In this document: piece after piece, positions 1-9,592 of the stretch | How positions within the stretch are numbered: the stretch's first letter is position 1 | How the letters are laid out: every line of letters begins with the position of its first letter | Origin: JABIAG01 sp964561995 | GTDB taxonomy: Archaea; Nanobdellota; Nanobdellia; Woesearchaeales; JABIAG01 | Direction of reading: 5' to 3' | Length of the DNA: 64,000 nucleotides | Assembly: GCA_964561995.1 (NCBI GenBank) | Contig: CAZLQZ010000002.1 | Coordinates: 90,345 to 154,344, forward strand | Made by a program: the position numbers and the translations under genes | The notes under the pieces: generated by a model | What the model saw: the letters and a program-made list of their open reading frames with translations, nothing else | Database searches by the model: none | Told to the model about the DNA's origin: nothing

Positions 1-323
1 GATGGTCCTCCAACAATTGGTGCAGAAGATTTAATAGTATAAACAAAATCTAAATTAGAACAGTCTGTTTCTAAATATTTACATGCAATTTCTTTTGCTA
101 ATCTTGTTGAAACTTGGGTGTCTATTTTTGTTAATGGTGAAGTTTCTAAAAAAACACGTCCTTTTCCATCAGTAATTTCTAAAGTTAATTCAGCAGTTCC
201 GCCTTCAAAACCATTGTCTGTTTCTTTTACTGCTAGTAATGTCATACTGTTTTCAACTGCAAGTACAGAGTTAATCATTAAAAGCAATATAAAAAACATA
301 AAAAACAGCAATCTTTTTTTCAT
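1..323 (-). CDS. Exported Lon-type (S16) serine protease, N-terminal part, cut by window edge
   Basis: The minus strand from the ATG at 323 is open to the window edge for 107 codons. It starts with a signal peptide (KKR, then about 15 hydrophobic residues ending in NSVLA). The following residues resemble the start of the Lon proteolytic domain: a beta strand MTLLAVKET, a glycine-rich EGGTAELTLEITDGKGRV stretch, and the beginning of the conserved GPS element at the very edge. Archaeal S16 proteases without an ATPase domain, exported or membrane bound, are known. The catalytic Ser/Lys dyad lies beyond the window, so activity cannot be judged. It is divergent from valS and shares its 5' intergenic region. 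Confidence 0.7.
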   Translation of the reverse strand, partial: MKKRLLFFMFFILLLMINSVLAVENSMTLLAVKETDNGFEGGTAELTLEITDGKGRVFLETSPLTKIDTQVSTRLAKEIACKYLETDCSNLDFVYTIKSSAPIVGGP

Positions 324-417
324 TTTAATTACCTTTTTTTGAGTTTTTATAAATATTCTTGTAATTATAGCTATAATACAGGTAAAATTTATTAATCAAA
401 CCTTTTTAATCTTAAAT

Positions 418-2850
418 ATGGAATTACCTAAACACTATAAACCTGAAGAATCTGAACCAAAATGGCAAAAACTTTGGGAAGATGAAAAGATTTATTCATT
501 TGACTCCGAAAATACTGAAAAAGAAATCTTTTCTATTGATACTCCGCCACCAACTGTTTCTGGTAAAATGCATATGGGGCACGCTTTTAGTAATTCTCAT
601 CAAGATTTTATTGCAAGATATAAAAGAATGAAAGGTTTTAATGTTTTACAGCCTTTAGGAACAGATGATAATGGTCTACCTACTTTAATTCTGATTCAAA
701 AATTAGAAAAGGTTAAAGCTTCAAAAATGGATAGAAAGGAGTTTAGAAAATTAGTTTTAGATAAGTTAGAAAAGGAACTTAAACCAAGTTATATTGGAGA
801 TTGGAAAAGATTAGGAATTAGTTGCGATTTTGATGTAACATATTCAACAATTGATCCACATTGTCAAAAAATCTCACAAAAGTCATTTATTGATTTGTAT
901 AAAGCAGGTAAAGAGTATAGAATTGAAGCTCCAATGATGATTTGTCCTAAATGTATGACTGCAATTGCTCAAGTTGAACTTGAAGATGCAGAATTAGATT
1001 CTCAATTAGTTTATATTAAAGTAAAAGTTGAAACTGGGGATGAATTAGTTTTTGCAACAACAAGGCCTGAATTACTTCCTGCATGTGTTGGAATTAGTGT
1101 TCATCCTGATGATGAAAGGTATAAACATTTAATTGGTAAAAAAGTTAAACTTCCTTTAATAAATAGAGAGGTAGTTCTTTCTGCTGATAAAGAAACAGAT
1201 CCTGAATATGGTTCTGGAGTTGTTTATTATTGTAGTTATGGTGGTATTGAATGTGTTGAGTGGCTTACTCGTCATCCAGATGCTAAACCAATTCATATAA
1301 TGGGTGTAAAGGGAGTTTATAATCAAAAGGCTGGAAAATATGAAGGTATGAACAGTCATGAAGCAAGAAAAGAAATTGTTATAGACCTAGAAAACGATGG
1401 TTCTTTAGTTAAAACTGAAAACATAAAACATTCTGTAAATGTTCACGAAAGATGTGGTACTGAAATTGAGTTTGTAGCAACAAAACAATGGTTTATCAAA
1501 TATCTTGAAATGAAAGATGATATGTTAAAATGGGGTAATGAACTTAATTGGTATCCTAAACATATGAAAAATCGTTATGATAATTGGGCAAATGGTCTTA
1601 AATGGGATTGGTGTATTTCAAGACAAATTCCATACGGTATTCCTTTTCCAGTTTGGTATTGTAAAGATTGTGATGAGATTATTCTAGCTAATGAAGAAGA
1701 TTTACCTGTTGATCCTTTAGAAGATTCTGCTCCTGTAGATTCTTGTCCTAAATGTAATTCAAAAAATATTATTGGAGAAAAAGATATAATTAATACGTGG
1801 GCAACTAGTTCACTTACTCCAACTATTGTAAAAGAATTATTTAAAGGAAAACCAGTTTATGAAAAATTAATTAATAATCCTGAAAGTTTAAGACCGCAAG
1901 CTCACGATATTATTTCTTTTTGGTTATTTAATACAGTTGTAAAAAGTCAGCTTCATTATCAAATGCTTCCCTGGAATAATTGTATGATTAGTGGCTGGAT
2001 GTTAGATCCAAAAGGGAAAAAAATGTCCAAATCAAAAGGTAATACTATTGAACCAAGAGATATGATTGAGAAATATTCCGCAGATGCTCTACGTTTTATG
2101 GCAGGCGGAAGTAAACTTGGAGATGATTTATCTTTTCCTGAAAAAGAAGTTATGACTGGTCAAAAAACAATTACTAAATTATGGAATGCTTCTAAATTTG
2201 CAATAATGCATTTGGAAGATTATGACCATTCTTGTCCTGAATTAAGATTAGTTGATAAATGGGCAATGAGTAAATTGCATAAATTGATTAAAGAATGTAC
2301 AGAAAATTTTGAAAATTATGACTTTTCTCATGTAAGAAAAAATGTTGAAAGCTTTTTTTGGCAAGTTTTATGTGAAAACTATTTAGAAATTGCAAAAGAC
2401 AGATTGTATAATCCTGATGTATGGGGAAAAACTCATAGAAAAGCTGCACAATGTACATTAAATAATTTAGTATTAAATATTTTAAAGTTGTTTGCACCTT
2501 TCTTGCCACATATTACAGAAGAAATATATCATCTTTATTTTAAAGAAAACGAAGGTAAAAAAAGTATTCATATATCTTCTTGGCCTAAATTCCATTCGAA
2601 TTTTATTGATGAAGATGCAGAAAGGGTGGGTGATATTTTAATAGATGTTGTAAATCAAATCAGAAAGGCAAAATCTGATGCAAAATTATCTATGAAATCT
2701 GTTGTTAAGAATTTAAAATTAGTTGCACCTTTAACTAAAGATGAATTTGAAAGTATTGCAATGGAAATTGAAAAGGCATTATTTGTTGAATCTATTGATT
2801 TTAGTGAAGGTGATTTATTGGTTGAAGTAGAATTCTTAGAAAAGCAGTAA
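418..2850 (+). CDS. valS: Valyl-tRNA synthetase
   Basis: Charges tRNA-Val with valine in the cytoplasm. It is a class I synthetase of 810 residues, slightly shorter than common archaeal ValRS. The PPPTVSGKMHMGHAF block carries the HIGH-type signature HMGH at about 52-55, and KMSKSKGN lies at 535-542. The editing (CP1) insertion sits between them, with paired cysteine knobs (CPKC near residue 180; CKDC and CPKC near 420-450) that probably bind zinc. The C-terminal third is the helical anticodon-binding domain. The gene stands alone behind an AT-rich promoter; the ATG is close enough to the upstream AT-rich box for a leaderless transcript. Family assignment is secure. Confidence 0.97.
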   Translation: MELPKHYKPEESEPKWQKLWEDEKIYSFDSENTEKEIFSIDTPPPTVSGKMHMGHAFSNSHQDFIARYKRMKGFNVLQPLGTDDNGLPTLILIQKLEKVKASKMDRKEFRKLVLDKLEKELKPSYIGDWKRLGISCDFDVTYSTIDPHCQKISQKSFIDLYKAGKEYRIEAPMMICPKCMTAIAQVELEDAELDSQLVYIKVKVETGDELVFATTRPELLPACVGISVHPDDERYKHLIGKKVKLPLINREVVLSADKETDPEYGSGVVYYCSYGGIECVEWLTRHPDAKPIHIMGVKGVYNQKAGKYEGMNSHEARKEIVIDLENDGSLVKTENIKHSVNVHERCGTEIEFVATKQWFIKYLEMKDDMLKWGNELNWYPKHMKNRYDNWANGLKWDWCISRQIPYGIPFPVWYCKDCDEIILANEEDLPVDPLEDSAPVDSCPKCNSKNIIGEKDIINTWATSSLTPTIVKELFKGKPVYEKLINNPESLRPQAHDIISFWLFNTVVKSQLHYQMLPWNNCMISGWMLDPKGKKMSKSKGNTIEPRDMIEKYSADALRFMAGGSKLGDDLSFPEKEVMTGQKTITKLWNASKFAIMHLEDYDHSCPELRLVDKWAMSKLHKLIKECTENFENYDFSHVRKNVESFFWQVLCENYLEIAKDRLYNPDVWGKTHRKAAQCTLNNLVLNILKLFAPFLPHITEEIYHLYFKENEGKKSIHISSWPKFHSNFIDEDAERVGDILIDVVNQIRKAKSDAKLSMKSVVKNLKLVAPLTKDEFESIAMEIEKALFVESIDFSEGDLLVEVEFLEKQ

Positions 2851-2913
2851 TTGTTTAACTCAGTAGTAGTTACAAAGGATATCTTTATATAATGAATTCA
2901 TTTACTCTACACT

Positions 2914-3561
2914 ATGAATCATACTGAAATAGTACATCAATCTTCGATAAATCGTTTATTGATTGAATTAGGTAATGTAACTTTAGAAGGAAAGATAAAA
3001 GAATGTTCTGGTTCTGATAAATTATTAGTAATAGTGCCTGAAATTAATGAAAGTAAAAGTTCTTTAAGTTATGTTGTGGATTATTTTTCAGATTATAATA
3101 TTTTCACTTTAGATTTAACTCCTTTTGATAAAGAGAGTAAAGATTTCAATGGGGATTTATTTAGAATGATTGATTTATCCATCGATTTAATTGAAAAGGA
3201 TTATTTTAATACAAGATACAATAAAGAAATTAATTCAAGAGCATTTTTTGGTTATGGTTTTGGTGCATCAATTGGATTATTAGGTTCTTCAACAAAATCT
3301 GCATTTAGTGCTTTTGGATTATTTAATCCTGTTATTTCATCATTAACTTATTCTTCCGGATTGCCTGTAGATTTGTTTTGTGATTGTAAGCAACCCATTA
3401 AACCATTTTTATTAATGAAATATTTAAATGAAAAATTAATTTTTTCAAAAAACAATCTTGGATTTGATGTTAATTCTCCAAAAATTAATTATTTAGATAT
3501 TTGGAAAAACAATCCAGAAGTGTTAACTTATTATAAGAACTGGTTTCAATCTAATTTTTAA
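2914..3561 (+). CDS. Alpha/beta-hydrolase-like protein, nucleophile apparently absent
   Basis: A 215-residue soluble protein. The order of elements suggests an alpha/beta hydrolase fold: strand LLVIVPE near residue 38, strand IFTLDLTPF near 65, then FFGYGFGASIGLLG near 110-123, where the nucleophile elbow GxSxG would be expected. The central position is Phe (GYGFGA), so a classical serine hydrolase mechanism is doubtful. The fold is inferred from pattern only. A TATA-like TTTATATA lies about 30 bp upstream of the ATG. The 3' end overlaps the convergent gene ending at 3551 by 11 bp. It could equally be a non-catalytic member or an unrelated Rossmann-like protein. Confidence 0.35.
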   Translation: MNHTEIVHQSSINRLLIELGNVTLEGKIKECSGSDKLLVIVPEINESKSSLSYVVDYFSDYNIFTLDLTPFDKESKDFNGDLFRMIDLSIDLIEKDYFNTRYNKEINSRAFFGYGFGASIGLLGSSTKSAFSAFGLFNPVISSLTYSSGLPVDLFCDCKQPIKPFLLMKYLNEKLIFSKNNLGFDVNSPKINYLDIWKNNPEVLTYYKNWFQSNF

Positions 3562-4132
3562 CTAATTCTTTTTTTAAAGTTTGTTTAGTTTTACAAATTC
3601 CTGGTTCATCTTTTAGAATTATGATGTCTCCTTCACTTTCAAATTCTGGTTTAATTGTGACATCATTAATTCCAATAACAAATGGATAATCTTGTTTCTC
3701 TGTCTTTAAATGTGGAAATCTATAAAAAAATAAAGTAGTGGCCTGGTCTTCACAAAAAGATCTAACAAAATTAATTCTATATGAACAATATGTTTCAACA
3801 AGTTTTTTATGAAACTTAGTAACACTATATTTAGTATAATCAGGTTTTTCATGTTTTTTTAATCCATAATTTAATATTAATTGTTTTCGTAATTCTTTTT
3901 GAAGATGTTTTTTTTGTTCATCCATTTCTTTAACTACAAGATTAACAGCCTCTTCTAAGGGTCTTTTGCCTAAAGTAATTATGGTTATTGATTCTTCTGG
4001 GTGATTTGCTGCTAAAGCATATTCCATTAGCATATCTCCTGCTATTTGAGCATTTAATTTTGGATTTGATTTACAAAAAAAGTCTGTTAAATTACTAAAT
4101 CCTTGACTCTTTTGTCTATATATTAACACCAT
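3551..4132 (-). CDS. Conserved-looking soluble protein of unknown function
   Basis: A 193-residue protein I do not recognise. The middle (about residues 65-115) is strongly charged and helical, with KEMDEQKKHLQKELRKQL. The last 40 residues look like beta strands (FVIGINDVTIKPEF, DIIILKDE). No signal peptide or membrane segment is visible. A TTTAAAT box lies about 30 bp upstream of the ATG, suggesting its own promoter and a short or absent leader. It overlaps the preceding convergent gene by 11 bp and sits downstream of cysS on the same strand. Cysteines are scattered and do not form an obvious metal site. Confidence 0.55.
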   Translation of the reverse strand: MVLIYRQKSQGFSNLTDFFCKSNPKLNAQIAGDMLMEYALAANHPEESITIITLGKRPLEEAVNLVVKEMDEQKKHLQKELRKQLILNYGLKKHEKPDYTKYSVTKFHKKLVETYCSYRINFVRSFCEDQATTLFFYRFPHLKTEKQDYPFVIGINDVTIKPEFESEGDIIILKDEPGICKTKQTLKKELVKN

Positions 4133-4195
4133 TTACTTCTGGAGTGGGGTAACATTTAAATAGCTTACCGAAGAATTTTGTTAAAAAATAAAAAA

Positions 4196-5584
4196 TTATA
4201 TTTTTGTGATTTTATAACCTTCTTTTGAGTCTTTAATTTCATAACCTTTTTCTTTAATTTCATTCCTTAATTTGTCTGATTCTTCCCAATTTTTATTATT
4301 TCTTACTTTGAGTCTTTTATCGGCTAGTTGTTTAATCTCATCAGGAATCTTTAATTTTTCATGTTGCATAATTCCTAAAACAGAATCAATATGTTGCATG
4401 AAATCTTTAATTTCTTGAGCATTAGATTTACTAAATTTTTGTTTATTTATTTCAGTCATAAATTCAAACATTGCAGCTAATGCTCCAGAAATATTTAAAT
4501 CATTATCTAAAGATTCTTCAAATTGTTCTTTGTACTTTTTTATAATGTTTGAAATTTCTTTATTATCGTTATCATTAACATCTTCTAAATTATCTAAAAA
4601 ATTGTAAATTTTGTTTAACGTATTGGGTATGTTTTTCAGATTATCTTCTCTAAAATCTAATTTCTGTCTATAATGAGTAGAAAGTAATTCGTATCTTATT
4701 GCCATGGAACTATAACCTTTTTCTAATAGATCTTTTAAGGTATAAAAGTTACCTGAACTTTTACTCATTTTTTCTCCATTAACTATTAAGTGTTCATTAT
4801 GTATCCAAAAATTACACATTTTTTTATCATATGCAGCTTCAGTTTGGGCAATCTCATTGGTATGGTGAGGAAATATCAAGTCTACTCCTCCTGTATGAAT
4901 ATCAAAGGGAATATTTAACACACCAGACATAACAGAACATTCAATGTGCCATCCTGGTCTTCCTTTTCCCAATTCAGTATCCCAAAATACTTCGCCATCT
5001 TTTTTATCGTAAGCTTTCCATAATGCAAAATCTCTTACATCTTCTTTATCATATTCGTCTTTATTACTTAATCTTCCTTCTGCATTTTGTTTTAATTTTT
5101 CTGGATCAACTAATGCCAATTTACCATAGTCTTTGAATTTTGAAATACTAAAATAAACATCTCCATTTTCTGTTTTGTAAGCATAATCTTTTTCTAATAA
5201 TCTTTTAATTAATTCAACCATTCCTTTTATTTGGTCAGTTGCTTTTGGCATAGATTCAGGAATTTCAATATTTAATGTTTTTAGATCATTAAGAAAAGCT
5301 TCGGAATAAAATTCAGTAAATTCTTTTAATGATTTTCCTTCTTTTTGTGAATCTCTAATTGTTTTATCATCAACGTCTGTAAGGTTCATCACATGATGTA
5401 ATTTAAAACCTTTATATTTTAAGTATCTTCTAAGTAAATCTACAAAAATGTATGCTCTTAAATTTCCTATATGGACATAGTTATATACTGTGGGACCACA
5501 GGAGTAGATTCTAACTTCATTATCTTTTAATGGTTTGAATATTTCTACTTTTCTTGTTAATGTGTTGAATAATTTAAGTGTCAT
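4196..5584 (-). CDS. cysS: Cysteinyl-tRNA synthetase
   Basis: Class I synthetase that attaches cysteine to tRNA-Cys; 462 residues, a normal length. HIGN is at 38-41 and KMSKSSGNF at 272-280. The catalytic zinc site of the family is complete: C29 in YSCG, C216 in HIEC, H240 and E244 in FPHHTNE. The C-terminal helical DALR-type region begins near residue 320, and the short extreme C-terminal domain ends in a lysine-rich tail. Its presence shows direct Cys-tRNA synthesis rather than dependence only on the SepRS/SepCysS route known from methanogens. It stands upstream of the unknown gene at 3551-4132, about 60 bp apart, possibly cotranscribed. Confidence 0.97.
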   Translation of the reverse strand: MTLKLFNTLTRKVEIFKPLKDNEVRIYSCGPTVYNYVHIGNLRAYIFVDLLRRYLKYKGFKLHHVMNLTDVDDKTIRDSQKEGKSLKEFTEFYSEAFLNDLKTLNIEIPESMPKATDQIKGMVELIKRLLEKDYAYKTENGDVYFSISKFKDYGKLALVDPEKLKQNAEGRLSNKDEYDKEDVRDFALWKAYDKKDGEVFWDTELGKGRPGWHIECSVMSGVLNIPFDIHTGGVDLIFPHHTNEIAQTEAAYDKKMCNFWIHNEHLIVNGEKMSKSSGNFYTLKDLLEKGYSSMAIRYELLSTHYRQKLDFREDNLKNIPNTLNKIYNFLDNLEDVNDNDNKEISNIIKKYKEQFEESLDNDLNISGALAAMFEFMTEINKQKFSKSNAQEIKDFMQHIDSVLGIMQHEKLKIPDEIKQLADKRLKVRNNKNWEESDKLRNEIKEKGYEIKDSKEGYKITKI

Positions 5585-5709
5585 TTTATTGTTAAAACCT
5601 CTGTTAGTTTATAATATTTTGGATTAAAGACTACGTAAAAGAAATTAGTAACAACAACAAATTGTTTTAATCATAATTATAAGAAATGTAATGATGTTTT
5701 TAAATCTTT

Positions 5710-6954
5710 TCAAATTATTTTAAGATCAACATTAAAGATTGTTTTACTTAGTTCACTAAGTTTATTATTATTTTCATGATTTTGTGATGAGTTGATAAGT
5801 TCATCCAATTTAGTAATCTCGTCATTGAGTCTGATTAATTCTTCTTTAGATCTTGATAGTTTTATTTCTTCTTCTTTTATTTTTTTATTAATTTCTATGT
5901 TTTCAAGTTTAATGTTAAGTTCTTTATTTTTTTCATTAAGTTTATTGTGATTTATTTTAATATCTTTAAGTAAATTAGAATTTTTAATTGATTCTAAACA
6001 ATTTTTTTCTTGTTTTTCATTAAGGTTTAAAGTTTTAATACTTTTTTCTAATTGTTCTAAAATTGAAATAATCATTAATTCATTATCTTCTTGAAAAGCT
6101 TTAATTGGATTATCTATATATGTTTGAATTACATTTCCTTCTAAAGAAATTTTTTGATATTTTCTTAATGCTCTTGCTAGTACTGAAAAATATTCTTTTA
6201 CTTTGTTAGAAATACTTTCAATTTCTTTTTCAACGTTTTTTCTTTCTTCATTAAGTTGATTAAATGATTTGTATTCTTCGCTTTCTTCTAATAATTTAGC
6301 ATTTTCTTGTATTTTTTTAATTTGTTGAGTTAATTCTTCTTTTTTAATCTTTTTTTCTTTAAGATCTTTAATTTCAACTTCAATTTTTGCTTTTTCTTCT
6401 TTTAATGATGCGATTGTTAATTTTAATTCATTAATCTTATCTAATCCTGCTTTTTCTAATTTCTTTTTGAATTTGTTAACTTGAAGATTTATTTCACCAA
6501 TTGATTTGTAAACTGCTTGGACTTCATTAAAAAATAAATGTTGAGCTGCTTGATAGCTTTTTTGAGTTTTTTTAGCTAAATCGTCTAATTTTAAGTTTAA
6601 ATCCGTATTAAAAGCAATTACTGTTTTCAAATCTCGTTTTTCTGAAATTATAAGATCATTAAAAAACCATGCAACATCTTTAGTAAAATTATTTCTATTG
6701 ACCAACACAATATTTCTTATTCTATTTTCAACTTTATATTTTTCACTTACTTTTGCTTCATTTAAAATTACTATTTTATCTTGAAGAATTTGTTTTTGTT
6801 CTGTTAATTTATTCAATAATTCTGAAATTTCAACACTTAAATCAATATTTAATAGTTTTTCATCTATCCATTTTTCTATTTCATCTATTTTAACTGTTTC
6901 TTTAGTTATTTCTTTTTGTTCTTCTTTGAACAATTTTTTAATGAATTTTAGCAT
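5710..6954 (-). CDS. Long coiled-coil protein of unknown function
   Basis: A 414-residue, very lysine- and glutamate-rich protein. Almost all of it from about residue 30 on is predicted by eye to be helical, with long heptad-like runs of E, K, L, N and I, for example KEEKAKIEVEIKDLKEKK near 185-205 and a second long coiled coil at 310-400. A region around residues 75-130 (VNRNNFTKDVAWFFNDL, then VIAFNTDLNLKLD) is less repetitive and may be a small globular part. There is no Walker motif, so it is not an SMC or Rad50 ATPase. It heads or belongs to the minus-strand block that includes the SPFH protein. Role unknown; a scaffold is possible. Confidence 0.55.
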   Translation of the reverse strand: MLKFIKKLFKEEQKEITKETVKIDEIEKWIDEKLLNIDLSVEISELLNKLTEQKQILQDKIVILNEAKVSEKYKVENRIRNIVLVNRNNFTKDVAWFFNDLIISEKRDLKTVIAFNTDLNLKLDDLAKKTQKSYQAAQHLFFNEVQAVYKSIGEINLQVNKFKKKLEKAGLDKINELKLTIASLKEEKAKIEVEIKDLKEKKIKKEELTQQIKKIQENAKLLEESEEYKSFNQLNEERKNVEKEIESISNKVKEYFSVLARALRKYQKISLEGNVIQTYIDNPIKAFQEDNELMIISILEQLEKSIKTLNLNEKQEKNCLESIKNSNLLKDIKINHNKLNEKNKELNIKLENIEINKKIKEEEIKLSRSKEELIRLNDEITKLDELINSSQNHENNNKLSELSKTIFNVDLKII

Positions 6955-6996
6955 AATTGTTAAGAATGCAATGGTTCTTATAAATATTTTTAATAT

Positions 6997-7746
6997 TTAC
7001 TTGTTAATAATATAAAATAACTCACTTTCTGTTTCTATATATTCAAAATTTATATCTAGTCTTTCTAACATCAAATCCATCCATCCTCTTTTAGGAAAGT
7101 TCATGGGATTTCCAGCTAAAGTTTTAGTAGAAAATGAAATTACCAAATTTTTAGTAGGTAAATCTTTAATTAAATTTTCAGTAATTTTATGCCCTCTGCC
7201 AAGTTCTAAACTATCGACTAGTTTAAGTAGAAAATAAATGTCCGCAATAGGAAACTTTTTGATTTCTAAAACATCTTTACAGTAAGCTTTTCCATTTATT
7301 TTATTTTTTTCAAAGAATTTATTTATTTCTTTAACTTGTTCTTGATTAATTTCATAGGCAATATATTCCGGATTGCATTCTAATTGTTTGTATGATTGAG
7401 GATTTAAACCACTTCCTAAATCAACTATTTTTTTTGGTTTTTTAGTAAGTTCAAATATTTTTTTGTATATAGAATAATCTCTGTCTTTTGTTGATAAATG
7501 ATCTAATCCTTTGGCTTTAGTAAATACACCAATACCTTTGTGTAAGTTTGTTTTTACCGATTTAACTAAATCTTGAAAATGTTTTTTCTTTTCTAACTTG
7601 TTGATTAGAGCTGGATTATTTCTTAATTGTTTAATAATTTCTTTTTTAATAACTTCTTTACTAATTTCTTTATATTTGCCTGTTGACGCTGCAATAACTA
7701 GCTCATCGAATTTTTTCTCATTTAATTCTTTACTATATATTTTCAT
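6997..7746 (-). CDS. 16S rRNA methyltransferase of the ArmA/FmrO (m7G1405) type
   Basis: A 249-residue SAM-dependent methyltransferase. The N-terminal 100 residues are a charged helical extension, followed by motif I IVDLGSGLNP (about 107-116) and an acidic AYEIN strand end. The segment YFLLKLVDSLELGRGH, then LVISFSTKTLAGNP and the basic GWMDLMLERL region match the order seen in the aminoglycoside-resistance 16S rRNA m7G1405 methyltransferases (Arm/Rmt/FmrO family). In those enzymes this C-terminal half carries the LLK...LE and VVSFPT(R/K)SL signatures. Assignment is by remembered motif order, not by alignment. The substrate in an archaeal ribosome is not known; housekeeping methylation, self-protection or acquired resistance are all possible. 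Confidence 0.6.
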   Translation of the reverse strand: MKIYSKELNEKKFDELVIAASTGKYKEISKEVIKKEIIKQLRNNPALINKLEKKKHFQDLVKSVKTNLHKGIGVFTKAKGLDHLSTKDRDYSIYKKIFELTKKPKKIVDLGSGLNPQSYKQLECNPEYIAYEINQEQVKEINKFFEKNKINGKAYCKDVLEIKKFPIADIYFLLKLVDSLELGRGHKITENLIKDLPTKNLVISFSTKTLAGNPMNFPKRGWMDLMLERLDINFEYIETESELFYIINK

Positions 7747-7784
7747 ATTAAGTACTAATTAGTTTGAATATTTAAAATGTTTCC

Positions 7785-8462
7785 TTAGATTGCTTGAAGA
7801 ACGTATTTTTTATCCATTCCTAAACTCCAGTTCTGAATTGCTCTAACTAAGGCATTTTTTCTACTTTTATTTAATGGAACTGTAATTCTTTGTTCTTCAT
7901 AGGGTATGTGATGCATTAAAGTTGGAATTTTTTGTCTAATTTTATGAAAAGATTCATATTTTGAACTATGTTGTATTGCAATCATGGAAGATATTAAGTC
8001 TGCTAAATTAATTATTGGTATGCTTTTATCTCCAGATTGGACTAAATTAATTTTTTTATGACTAATGTTAAACCCCCTAGCTTTCATATATTGTTGAAGG
8101 ATATCAACACTTTTTTGTTCAGAATTATAAAATTGATCAATATAAATTTCTGTATTTTTAGCGTCATAGCCTTTTGCAGTAACTATGTGAGCAATACTTG
8201 CATGCTGAACTTCTTGCATAGAAAATCCTGAAGATCTAGCTAGTGTCCAATAATAATTATCTAATCCTTTTTCAAACATTTCATCTAAAGATGGAAAATT
8301 TTCTTCTCCATTAAGAATATCTTTTGCTTTTAAAAGTGCATTCCATCCTAAATCTATTGTTAATTCTGGGTTAGAGGTCTCAGCAACAACGATTACTCGC
8401 TGACTGCCTAAATAAAGTGGAGTTTCGTCTATACCTAAGTATTTCATACTTTTTAAAGGCAT
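7785..8462 (-). CDS. Possible RNase H-fold protein (DUF3800-like)
   Basis: A 225-residue soluble protein. The opening strand YLGIDETPLYLGSQRVIVVAET has an acidic pair directly after a hydrophobic strand, a second acidic site is in IYIDQFYNSEQK near residue 110, and a third lies in PIINLADLISS near 155. This spacing of three acidic sites is reminiscent of RNase H-like folds such as DUF3800. I infer the fold only from that pattern. It lies in the same minus-strand run as the rRNA methyltransferase-like and SPFH genes, about 40 bp from each neighbour, which suggests an operon. It could instead be an unrelated archaeal conserved protein. Confidence 0.4.
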   Translation of the reverse strand: MPLKSMKYLGIDETPLYLGSQRVIVVAETSNPELTIDLGWNALLKAKDILNGEENFPSLDEMFEKGLDNYYWTLARSSGFSMQEVQHASIAHIVTAKGYDAKNTEIYIDQFYNSEQKSVDILQQYMKARGFNISHKKINLVQSGDKSIPIINLADLISSMIAIQHSSKYESFHKIRQKIPTLMHHIPYEEQRITVPLNKSRKNALVRAIQNWSLGMDKKYVLQAI

Positions 8463-8504
8463 ATTTTATTTATTATTATTGTGGTTTTAGAAAAGAGTAT
8501 ATTT

Positions 8505-9590
8505 TTATGAAATTAATTTTTTAAAAAAGTATTTACTATTTAATACACTGTTAGTATTTATTTTTCTTTTAATATTTTTTTTACTAAAATTGTTTGAAAA
8601 ATTTAATCTATCCTGAGCTTCTTCAATTATTTTTTTTGGATGAGAAAATATTTGATATGCAGAAAATATGCCCGCTGTAAGTCCTGTTAAAAAACTTCCA
8701 AATCCAAATAGTCCTGGATTTGTTTGTCCAATTTTAATTCCAAGATAAGCACCTAAAAATGGACTTGCAAAACTAATTGCTCGATTTCCTATCATAAAAA
8801 GTTCTCCCCCTGTATTAGTTTCATTCATTTCAAAATTATAACTAGAAATTTGAACATTTGTAACTTCGGATTCAAGTAATTTTCCAAAACAACCATCAGT
8901 TGTAATTCCACCCTTTATTTCGACATTGATTCGATGAAAATTGTGCCAGCATTTCCATCCTAATTTTGTAATTCCATATCTTAATTCTTGAATGTGCGGT
9001 ATTACGTAATTGACATTTGCTTTAAAAGGTGTGACATAATTTTCTAATACACAAATATTTTTTTTTACATCTTGTTCAAAAGGTATTAACAAATCTTCAT
9101 CTATTTTATTTAAAGTAGATTTTTTACCTAATTGAATTATTATTGGAATTACTTCTGAAGTCCTAGAAGCATAATTATTTGGCATATTTGCATTGTTATC
9201 AATTATATTGATTAGAGGATTAACAATTTTAGATTCATATCTTTTTCCAGTAATCATGTCTTTTACAGTAACACTATTTTCTTTTTTATCAACAATATAA
9301 GGTCTTGATTGTATAGTTGGTCTAGCAAAAGTGTAATCTGTATTTGTTGGGTCCCAAAAAAGCATATCTGATAAATCTGGAACTGGTCCATGTAAATAAA
9401 CAGTTGATCCATGAGAATAATTTCTTTTTTCTTGCCATTCTTGAATTCCTTGTTCAACTTTTGTTTTAAATTCATTTTTTACAGAAAATAAATGATCTTC
9501 TGAAAATAAAGTTTCATAATTAGCAATTCTATTACGAATAATTTCTTCTAATACATTTGGACTTAAAGTAGCTTTAATTATTTCTACCAT
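8505..9590 (-). CDS. Unknown protein with C-terminal membrane segments, partner of the SPFH gene
   Basis: A 361-residue protein I cannot assign. Residues 1-270 look soluble and mixed alpha/beta. Residues about 275-320 are hydrophobic and glycine-rich (ISFASPFLGAYLG, then LFGFGSFLTGLTAGIFSA), consistent with one or two membrane passes. The tail is strongly basic. The gene starts 3 bp after the stop of the SPFH gene, so the two are almost certainly translated from one message and may act together at the membrane. Expression coupling is seen in the sequence; the functional partnership is inference. Confidence 0.5.
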   Translation of the reverse strand: MVEIIKATLSPNVLEEIIRNRIANYETLFSEDHLFSVKNEFKTKVEQGIQEWQEKRNYSHGSTVYLHGPVPDLSDMLFWDPTNTDYTFARPTIQSRPYIVDKKENSVTVKDMITGKRYESKIVNPLINIIDNNANMPNNYASRTSEVIPIIIQLGKKSTLNKIDEDLLIPFEQDVKKNICVLENYVTPFKANVNYVIPHIQELRYGITKLGWKCWHNFHRINVEIKGGITTDGCFGKLLESEVTNVQISSYNFEMNETNTGGELFMIGNRAISFASPFLGAYLGIKIGQTNPGLFGFGSFLTGLTAGIFSAYQIFSHPKKIIEEAQDRLNFSNNFSKKNIKRKINTNSVLNSKYFFKKLIS

Positions 9591-9592
9591 TT

